7,059 bases of DNA from Deltaproteobacteria bacterium. Lineage in GTDB: Bacteria; Desulfobacterota; DSM-4660; Desulfatiglandales; Desulfatiglandaceae. Location: positions 1-7,059 of the forward strand of contig JAFDKD010000139.1 in NCBI GenBank assembly GCA_019307165.1, in the 5' to 3' direction. The first letter of the stretch is position 1; every line of letters starts with the position of its first letter. This document shows positions 1 to 4,491 of the stretch, in pieces. The notes beneath the pieces are model-generated. The model worked only from the letters and a program-made list of their open reading frames with translations. It was not told the origin of the DNA and did not search any database. A program made the translations under genes and the position numbers.

Positions 1-1
1 G

Positions 2-349
2 TCCGCGTGTAACAGTTCCATTTTTGTCGTGAGTGTGATCGATTTATATCCCGGGCAGCTGGCTGTCGCCCCTTCCCTGGAAGAAAAGCTGGCAGCGGAG
101 GTCCGGCAAAATCTGGAAGAAGCCAAGGCCAAGGTGGATGCCGCCGATATACCGTGTGAAACCATTGTGCACATCGGCGGACAGCCCCATGAGGCAATCA
201 TTCAGGAGGCAAAACAAAAAGACATCGACCTGATCGTCATGGGGACCCATGGAAGGACAGGATTGGCGCGTGTGCTCATGGGAAGCGTGGCCCAGAAGGT
301 CATCGGTCACGCCCCCTGCCCGGTGCTGGTGGTTCCGACGTTGAAATAA
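2..349 (+). CDS. Universal stress protein (UspA family), 5'-truncated by window edge
   Basis: The frame is open from base 2 to the TAA at 347-349, about 115 codons. A GTG at 29 could be read as a start, but the residues before it (SSIFVVSVID) look like the second beta strand of a Usp domain, which normally lies about 30-40 residues from the N-terminus. The gene therefore most likely begins upstream of the window. The C-terminal half carries the complete nucleotide-binding motif of ATP-binding Usp proteins, G-x2-G-x9-G-S, in the stretch GTHGRTGLARVLMGS, followed by the usual final strand with CPVLVVP. Usp proteins are small cytoplasmic alpha/beta proteins, often dimeric, that bind ATP and help cells survive starvation or stress; the exact role of this one cannot be told. 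It is convergent with the hotdog gene and is probably not part of the acyl-CoA cluster. Confidence 0.9.
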   Translation, partial: SACNSSIFVVSVIDLYPGQLAVAPSLEEKLAAEVRQNLEEAKAKVDAADIPCETIVHIGGQPHEAIIQEAKQKDIDLIVMGTHGRTGLARVLMGSVAQKVIGHAPCPVLVVPTLK

Positions 350-419
350 CCGAAATCTTTTCCGCAGGGCGGGGTTTTCCAAGTGCGCTTTCGCTGATTC
401 CGCTTTGCAAAGCATTGAG

Positions 420-485
420 AGGTTGAGGTTCAGGTTAAGGTTGCGCGTTGATTAAACTGCTCGATCTTGGCCTTAACCTCAACCT
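420..485. repeat. Inverted repeat built on AGGTTN hexamers between convergent genes
   Basis: Bases 420-443 are four tandem hexamers of the form AGGTTN. Bases 471-485 (CCTTAACCTCAACCT) are the reverse complement of the same array with one hexamer missing. The two arms could pair over 15 bp around a roughly 30-base loop, with a 6-base bulge on the left arm. It lies between the stress-protein gene and the hotdog gene, whose ends face each other, so it could act as a bidirectional transcription stop. It has no clear U-tract, so that role is only a guess. Confidence 0.55.
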
Positions 486-508
486 ATGAACATAGAGGCT
501 CCGCCCCA

Positions 509-529
509 ATTGGAATATTGGAATACTGG
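509..529. repeat. Short tandem repeat ATTGGAAT x2 plus a partial copy
   Basis: Two exact copies of ATTGGAAT (509-516 and 517-524) are followed by a degenerate ACTGG. Together with the inverted repeat just before it, this fills the 350-618 gap, in which I see no gene. I recall similar TTGGAATA arrays from intergenic regions of environmental proteobacteria, but cannot verify this here. Confidence 0.5.
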
Positions 530-618
530 CTTACAAACGACAACAGCCGCAAAAAAAACTATGATTCCAATAAGTTGTAGAATTTCCAAGACGTCAGAAC
601 CGTTCCGAGGCCGGAGCA

Positions 619-1092
619 TCACGCGAACGGGTTTTCGCCCTCCTTGGGCATGGGCCGCATCTGCCATGTGCCGTTCACCACGGAAACCACCTCGCCGGCC
701 GCGTCCCTGATTTCCATTTCCAGTTCAAAATCGGTCTTGCCGTTCTCCAGGGCCGCCTTCTCAAGCGCGTCCGCCTCTTCCCGGCTCCATGCCAGTTCCA
801 GGGTTACATCGGTTTTAGCCGGCGCCAAAAAACGGACGTTCACCTCTTTGACGATAGGTACATACGTCCCCAAACCATAGGAAGCCAGCACGATCAGCCC
901 CCCGGGCAGTTCGCCGATGGTAAACAGGGACCCGGCGTACATCATGCCCACATGGTTCGTATTGCCGTCGATGGGCATAAGGAGCTTGCAGTAGCGGTCG
1001 CGCAGGCCGACAATGCGGATTCCGGTTCGTTTGATGCCCTCCACCAGGTCAATGGCCAGGACGGCCAGATCTTTGAATTTTTCGTCGATCAA
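619..1092 (-). CDS. Hotdog-fold thioesterase-like protein (PaaI/DUF4442/YiiD_C type)
   Basis: This is a 157-residue protein, the usual length for a single hotdog domain. The core motif N46-H47-V-G-x-x-Y-A-G (46-54) followed by E61 in the central helix resembles the catalytic region of PaaI- and DUF4442-type proteins, where Asn/His and an acidic residue in the helix activate water to cleave acyl-CoA thioesters. The last strand (VVNGTWQMRP, about 138-147) is also typical. The start is a TTG at 1092: an AAAGGAG at 1106-1100 lies 7 bases upstream and no closer ATG is in frame. The neighbours are acyl-CoA enzymes on the same strand, so it probably hydrolyses a CoA ester of the same pathway, either to recover CoA or to release a product. 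The substrate is unknown; a non-catalytic acyl-CoA-binding role cannot be excluded. It is 297 bp from the cobalamin subunit gene and may have its own promoter. Confidence 0.8.
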   Translation of the reverse strand: MIDEKFKDLAVLAIDLVEGIKRTGIRIVGLRDRYCKLLMPIDGNTNHVGMMYAGSLFTIGELPGGLIVLASYGLGTYVPIVKEVNVRFLAPAKTDVTLELAWSREEADALEKAALENGKTDFELEMEIRDAAGEVVSVVNGTWQMRPMPKEGENPFA

Positions 1093-1188
1093 TTTTTTTC
1101 TCCTTTCGATAACGGATACACGGGCCTTTGCCGGATAGGCTTTGGCGCGAGATGCATGCGTAAATGGGCTAAACCGAAAAAAATATTT

Positions 1189-1208
1189 AGACAGGATTAA
1201 TCCTGTCT
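1189..1208. promoter_or_regulatory. Perfect 20-bp palindrome upstream of the hotdog gene
   Basis: AGACAGGATTAATCCTGTCT is its own reverse complement, without a spacer. It lies 97 bp upstream of the hotdog start codon, where an operator for a dimeric repressor could sit. It also resembles the AGACAGGATTAA-type intergenic repeat that I recall as widespread in environmental genomes, so it may be a repeat unit and not an operator. No second copy occurs in the window. Confidence 0.4.
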
Positions 1209-1289
1209 GAAATTGCTCTCTATTTTTTTCATGTGAAACTTCATGAAAGCGACAACCGTTTTCATCAAGTTTCCCGATCGATTAGACTC

Positions 1290-1345
1290 GCCGCCCCCGA
1301 GGCCAGAGGGGCGGCCTGTCGAAGATCCCGCCGTCGTTTGGCGGG
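1290..1345. repeat. Two adjacent GC-rich hairpins downstream of the cobalamin-subunit gene
   Basis: The first hairpin has the 8-bp stem GCCGCCCC/GGGGCGGC (1290-1297 with 1308-1315) and a 10-base loop. The second has the 6-bp stem CCCGCC/GGCGGG (1327-1332 with 1340-1345) and a 7-base loop. Both lie 45-100 bases downstream of the stop codon of the minus-strand cobalamin gene and could slow or stop transcription, or protect the mRNA 3' end. Neither is followed by a U-tract on the minus strand, so a simple intrinsic terminator is not supported. The rest of the 1093-1389 gap holds no gene that I can see. Confidence 0.4.
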
Positions 1346-1389
1346 GAAACCTAAAAAGCCTCCGACCTCAAGCGAAGCAATCCTCCAAC

Positions 1390-1785
1390 CTAGCGTTGCG
1401 AAGCAATTTTTCTAATCGTCTCGATGATCTCATCGTTAATGGCGGAAGGACCGAAGGATGCGGCCACGCCCATGGCTTTCAGCTGCTTGGCGTCTCCGGG
1501 CGTTATCACGGAGCCGCCCACCACAATCGGTATGTTCAGATCCCTGTCCTTCAGTATCTGAAGCAGCTCGGGCATATAGTGGAGGTACTCCCAGGAATGA
1601 CAGGACAGGCCGATCACGTCCACGTCTTCCTCCATACCGGTCTTGACCGTACCTGCCGGCGTGTTGAAACGTCCGGTGTAAATGACTTCCATACCCGCGT
1701 CCCTGAGCATCCGGGATACCGCTATGGCGCCTACCTCATGCTGATCCAGACCCAGCATGCCGATGAGTATGCGAATTCGCTCCAT
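1390..1785 (-). CDS. Cobalamin-binding small subunit of a split acyl-CoA mutase
   Basis: A 131-residue stand-alone B12-binding domain, equivalent to the C-terminal domain of methylmalonyl-CoA mutase or to the small subunits IcmB/HcmB (about 136 residues). The motif D14-x-H16-x-x-G19 places the His that replaces dimethylbenzimidazole as lower axial cobalt ligand. The GG of VVGGSVIT (around residue 90) completes the usual set. Two departures are visible: the Lys four residues before the motif Asp (K604 in the Propionibacterium enzyme) is Met10, and the SxL motif reads S-C-H. The start is the ATG at 1785 with GGAGG 7 bases upstream. It must pair with the large subunit encoded upstream on the same strand, but a 331-bp gap filled mainly by a repeat element separates them. 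A 10-bp direct repeat (1372-1381, 1398-1407) straddles its 3' end. The family call is firm; the substrate is unknown. Confidence 0.92.
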   Translation of the reverse strand: MERIRILIGMLGLDQHEVGAIAVSRMLRDAGMEVIYTGRFNTPAGTVKTGMEEDVDVIGLSCHSWEYLHYMPELLQILKDRDLNIPIVVGGSVITPGDAKQLKAMGVAASFGPSAINDEIIETIRKIASQR

Positions 1786-1850
1786 AATCTATCCTCCAGA
1801 ATAGAACTAAGAAATTGTACTGCCTTTATTGAATACGATGAAAAAGCATT
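1786..1850 (-). promoter_or_regulatory. Leader and ribosome-binding site of the cobalamin-subunit gene
   Basis: Reading the minus strand toward the gene, TGGAGGAT lies at about 1798-1791, 7 bases before the ATG at 1785. Only about 65 bases separate this start from the edge of the inverted-repeat element. A promoter serving this gene alone would have to lie in those bases or inside the element; none is obvious. Confidence 0.5.
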
Positions 1851-2052
1851 CACCACAGAGACACGGAGGGCACAGAGAAAAGATTTTGTTTGTCGGGAGG
1901 TACCGACAAACAAAAATGTTTTGCCCTGAAAAAATCATGCAATATAAAAAGCGCCATCACCATAATTTGTCTGTTGGAGGCTATTTTCGTCTATCGGTAT
2001 CTCCCGATAGACGAAAAAAGTCACTCTCTGTGTGCTCTGTGCCTCTGTGGTG
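1851..2052. mobile_element. MITE-like inverted-repeat element with two internal hairpins
   Basis: The outer arms 1851-1878 and 2025-2052 match as inverted repeats at 24 of 28 positions and carry the CACCACAGAG...CACAGAGA sequence. Just inside each arm is a perfect hairpin: 1884-1915 (13-bp stem, loop GAGGTA) and 1984-2017 (14-bp stem, loop TATCTC). The second hairpin is a diverged reverse complement of the first, and the differences in the stems are paired, so base pairing is kept. The middle (about 66 bases) is AT-rich and encodes nothing. There is no transposase and no evident target-site duplication. CACAGAG-type repeats are, as far as I recall, common between genes of environmental bacteria. 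It separates the two mutase subunit genes. It could be a non-autonomous mobile element or a structured RNA or DNA repeat. Confidence 0.7.
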
Positions 2053-2116
2053 TATATGTGAGTTTATTTTCAAAGTCCGGTAGTTATCTCTCGTTCCGGT
2101 TCGCGATTTCCAGCCC

Positions 2117-3715
2117 TTAGATTACCGGCTCCTCCATGCCCAGAGGATCGTAGGGGCAGTCATATGCCATGCGCATGGCCCCGGTGATTTCTCCCATGGT
2201 GGCGCCCGCTTCGAAGGCTTTGATAATCGGGGGCATCAGGCTTTCATCCCGTTTGGCCGCCGTATCCCGGCATTCCAGGAGCGTGGCGGTCACCCGCGCC
2301 ATGTCTCTCTGTTTTTTGAACGCCTTGATCTGATCGATGCGGTCCCAAAAAGGCTCGATCTTTTTTTCCGCCACATCCTTGAGAAGCGTGTCCTCTTCTT
2401 CCGGGATCTGGTGGCAGTTAAGGCCCACCTTGGGCAGTTCGCCGTCCTGAATCTGTCTCGCGTACCGCGCCATGACATCGTCGAAAAAGCCCTTGAACCA
2501 ACCCTTGTCCGAAAGCGTAACGGCATCGCCTTTGGATTCGATCTCGTCAATCATCTCGGAAATGCGTCGCTCCGTTTCATCGGTCAGGGATTCCACATAA
2601 TAGGAACCGCCCAGGGGATCGACCACCTTGGTCACGTTGGTCTCCAGGTCGATCACCTGCTGCGTTCTGAGCCCTACCAGGTGCGACTCGGGGCTCGGCG
2701 TGCGATAGGCCTCGTCAAATGCGGAAATCTCAATGGCCTGGACCCCGGCCATGACCAGGGCCAGGGATTGAATCGCACCCCGTACGATGTTGTTAAAAGG
2801 CTGCTGCGCGGTCAGAGAGAGGCCCGAGGTGTGGCACGTAATCACCGGAGCCCATGACCGGGGGTCTTTGGCGCCGAATTCGTCTTTCATCATTTTTGAA
2901 AAAAGCCGGCGGGTGGCCCGGATTTTGGCGACCTCTTCAAAAAAGTCCATGCCGCAATTGAGCAGAATGGCGATGCGCGGGGCAAAGTCGTCGATGTCCA
3001 TACCGCGGTGCAGCAGTTCCCGGATCACGTGGCGGATTTCAATGAATCCCAGGGCCATCTCCTCAACCACGTCCAGGCCCGCTTCACTGAAAAAGTAGGT
3101 ATCCTCCACAAAGGCATGGAACTTGGGCATGTTCCGGGTGCAGAACTCGATGGAATCGCAGCACAGCCGGAGCCTGAGGGAGACCGGGAGGTTCACGGCA
3201 TACCCGCAGTCTTCGGCAAAAAACGGGGGTTGGATGACCGATCCTCTCAGTTTTTCCGGGGGGACGCCCTTGTCTTTGGCTACCAGATAAAGGGCGGCAG
3301 CGGTGAAAGGGGCGGATATTGAGTTGGAAACGGTAAGCGCATCCAGGGGCAGGTCCGCCCACAGATCCCTGAAATCCTGGAGGCAGCAGAGGGAAACGCC
3401 CTGTGTGCCGATGGCGTTTGCGGCCAGCGGGTGATCCGGGTCCATGAGTGCCTGGGAAGGCGCATCGGCAATGACGTCGATGCCGGTCTGGCCTTGGGAG
3501 ATGAGATACTTGAGTTGCTCGTTGGATGTCTTGGGATCTCCTTCTCCCGAAAGCTCGCGCTGTATCCACGTCCAGAAACCGGCCGGCCGGATGCCCCTGG
3601 TATAGGGAAAGGATCCGGGCTCTCCCAATTGCTTTTCAGGGTTGAATCCGGCCGTATCGTCCGGGGTGTAGACGGGCTTGATCGGTATTTTGGATCGTGT
3701 ACACTGGTCGGTCAT
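2117..3715 (-). CDS. Large (catalytic) subunit of a divergent B12-dependent acyl-CoA mutase
   Basis: A 532-residue homologue of the TIM-barrel chain of methylmalonyl-CoA mutase, close to the size of stand-alone IcmA/HcmA chains (about 560). Clear family landmarks are YTRGIRP (38-44), QGQTG (74-78), DHPLA (94-98), Q162 in the barrel, FFEEVAKIRATRR (258-270), LTAQQP (301-306), DPLGGSYYVE (366-375) and ATMGEI near the end. It has no cobalamin domain, so it needs the small subunit. Substrate-site residues differ from methylmalonyl-CoA mutase (Propionibacterium numbering): R207, which holds the free carboxylate, aligns with Tyr172 or Gly171; H244 of the GYH motif is Phe208 (TYFFSEAG); Y89 aligns roughly with Leu55; R82 appears lost. 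An ATG also exists at 3730, but GGAGG at 3726-3722 lies 6 bases before the ATG at 3715, which is taken as the start. It probably rearranges an acyl-CoA other than methylmalonyl-CoA. Confidence 0.9.
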   Translation of the reverse strand: MTDQCTRSKIPIKPVYTPDDTAGFNPEKQLGEPGSFPYTRGIRPAGFWTWIQRELSGEGDPKTSNEQLKYLISQGQTGIDVIADAPSQALMDPDHPLAANAIGTQGVSLCCLQDFRDLWADLPLDALTVSNSISAPFTAAALYLVAKDKGVPPEKLRGSVIQPPFFAEDCGYAVNLPVSLRLRLCCDSIEFCTRNMPKFHAFVEDTYFFSEAGLDVVEEMALGFIEIRHVIRELLHRGMDIDDFAPRIAILLNCGMDFFEEVAKIRATRRLFSKMMKDEFGAKDPRSWAPVITCHTSGLSLTAQQPFNNIVRGAIQSLALVMAGVQAIEISAFDEAYRTPSPESHLVGLRTQQVIDLETNVTKVVDPLGGSYYVESLTDETERRISEMIDEIESKGDAVTLSDKGWFKGFFDDVMARYARQIQDGELPKVGLNCHQIPEEEDTLLKDVAEKKIEPFWDRIDQIKAFKKQRDMARVTATLLECRDTAAKRDESLMPPIIKAFEAGATMGEITGAMRMAYDCPYDPLGMEEPVI

Positions 3716-3721
3716 AAGCAG

Positions 3722-3726
3722 CCTCC
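3722..3726 (-). promoter_or_regulatory. Shine-Dalgarno sequence fixing the mutase start at 3715
   Basis: GGAGG on the minus strand ends 6 bases before the ATG at 3715. It would lie inside the reading frame if the upstream ATG at 3730 were used, so the shorter protein is preferred. Confidence 0.7.
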
Positions 3727-3757
3727 GCATGTTTTGGAAATGTAATTAGGGACAATA

Positions 3758-3934
3758 TCACACTCGTCCCGCTTCCCGGGCGATATCGTCCATGGTGGCG
3801 CCGATGTAGCCGCGGGCCAGGAAGACCTTTTGGGCCGCTTCGAGAATGCCCGTCATCCGGAGTCGCCTTTCATGGGCAATCCGTTTTTCTATGGCTTGCC
3901 TGTGCGGGGTGTTCCGTTGTGTGGATGAAGGCAT
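3758..3934 (-). pseudogene. Truncated TetR-family regulator (N-terminal DNA-binding part only)
   Basis: A 58-codon frame runs from the ATG at 3934 to the TGA at 3760-3758. Residues about 30-56 (ILEAAQKVFLARGYIGAT, then MDDIAREAG) match the start of the TetR helix-turn-helix, in which the AG is normally followed by VSxGxxYxxF and a ligand-binding domain of some 140 residues. Here the match ends right after AG with Arg-Val-stop, and I find no continuation in any frame before the mutase gene 42 bp downstream. It is therefore most likely the remnant of a regulator cut by a deletion or rearrangement. TetR regulators commonly control acyl-CoA degradation genes, so it may once have governed this cluster. 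No good ribosome-binding site precedes the ATG; GGGTTCA repeats start 12 bases upstream. A functional mini-protein is unlikely, because half of the helix-turn-helix is missing. Confidence 0.75.
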
Positions 3935-3946
3935 GGCGTGAGATAT

Positions 3947-3967
3947 GGGTTCAGGGTTCAGGGTTCA
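3947..3967. repeat. Heptamer array GGGTTCA x3
   Basis: Three exact tandem copies (3947-3953, 3954-3960, 3961-3967) lie just upstream of the TetR remnant. This is the first of several 7-bp-period arrays in the 3935-4491 gap. Confidence 0.8.
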
Positions 3968-4011
3968 AAGTTGCCGACTGACTTCGCCGGCCGTTTGTGG
4001 TTTGTTGTCGT

Positions 4012-4088
4012 GTTCCTTGTTCTTCGTTCTTTGTGCTTGGTGCTTGGTTCCTGGTTTTTCGTGTTTTGTTCTTAGTTGTTCGTGCTTT
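4012..4088. repeat. Heptamer array, consensus GTKCTTN, 11 units
   Basis: Eleven consecutive 7-base units fit the pattern GTKCTTN with a few substitutions, for example GTTCCTT, GTTCTTC, GTTCTTT, GTGCTTG, GTGCTTG, GTTCCTG. Two further units (GTTTGTG, GTTTGTT) precede it at 3993-4006 but are out of register by a 5-base spacer. The period is exact even where the sequence is not. It encodes no plausible protein. Confidence 0.75.
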
Positions 4089-4102
4089 ATGCAGTGATGG
4101 GT

Positions 4103-4137
4103 GTTATTCGCTATCAGTTATCGGTTATTCGCTATTA
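4103..4137. repeat. Heptamer array, consensus GYTATYN, 5 units
   Basis: Units are GTTATTC, GCTATCA, GTTATCG, GTTATTC and GCTATTA. Read in the TTATYRG register, this array is related in inverted orientation to the one at 4313-4340. Confidence 0.7.
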
Positions 4138-4312
4138 TATAAAACGACCTAAATCCTTGCGCATACATACACAGCGGTTTACAGAATACAGTCATTCAAA
4201 ATAGCTCTATCGCCGGCGATCTTAACAAGCGATTCGCAATTTGTTGTGACGCTGTGTATAGTTATTTGGTTATTCATTAGTCGTTGGTTGATAGATGCCC
4301 CGCTTTTCCTTC
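4138..4312. other. AT-rich spacer with nested inverted symmetry
   Basis: No gene is visible here. It contains a 10-bp perfect inverted repeat, ATACACAGCG at 4167-4176 with CGCTGTGTAT at 4250-4259, and between them a 12-bp palindrome ATCGCCGGCGAT at 4209-4220. The centres of both nearly coincide (about 4213 and 4214.5). Weak heptamer-like text continues at about 4269-4296. Confidence 0.45.
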
Positions 4313-4340
4313 CTGATAACGGATAACTATTAACTGATAA
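4313..4340. repeat. Heptamer array, CTGATAA-like, 4 units
   Basis: Units are CTGATAA, CGGATAA, CTATTAA and CTGATAA. The reverse complement (TTATCAG units) resembles the array at 4103-4137, so the pair flanks 4138-4312 as loose inverted repeats. Confidence 0.65.
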
Positions 4341-4350
4341 CCCAATTCCG

Positions 4351-4490
4351 ACCTCCGATCTCTGACCTCCGCCTTCTGCCCTCCGCCTTCTGCCCTCCGT
4401 CCTCCGCCTTCTGCCCTCTGCCCTCCGTCCTCTGCCCTCCGTCCTCCGCCTTCTGCCCTCCGCCTTCTGTCCTCCGCCTTCCGCCCTCTG
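4351..4490. repeat. Heptamer array, consensus NCCTCYG, 20 units
   Basis: Twenty 7-base units in perfect register run up to one base before the stop codon of the second acyl-CoA dehydrogenase (stop 4494-4492). Units alternate irregularly between types such as CCCTCCG, CCTTCTG and TCCTCCG. One strand is almost entirely pyrimidine apart from the last G. On the minus (transcribed) strand, ten units present a GGAGG core. Confidence 0.85.
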
Positions 4491-4491
4491 T

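Noticed and set aside
1227..1248. Hairpin TTTCATG/CATGAAA next to a T-run as an intrinsic terminator
   Set aside because: The stem is short and AT-rich, and the T-run precedes the stem on the plus strand (A-run after it on the minus strand), so the geometry is wrong for a terminator in either direction.
1243..1929. A 228-codon plus-strand frame
   Set aside because: It runs antisense through the cobalamin-subunit gene and into the inverted-repeat element; its composition is that of the reverse strand and it has no recognisable domain.
1884..2017. The two strong hairpins as intrinsic terminators of the mutase large-subunit gene
   Set aside because: On both strands each stem is preceded by T and followed by A, the opposite of a terminator U-tract.
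1390..3715. Annotation as methylmalonyl-CoA mutase proper
   Set aside because: Residues that bind the free carboxylate and the active-site His are not conserved, so the specific name would overstate what is seen.
2117..3730. Mutase start at the upstream ATG (3730)
   Set aside because: The Shine-Dalgarno GGAGG lies between the two ATGs with ideal spacing to the second (3715); the extra five residues are not family-like.
4351..4490. Possible CRISPR array
   Set aside because: Units are 7 bp and directly adjacent, without unique spacers of 30 bp or so; this is a simple tandem array.
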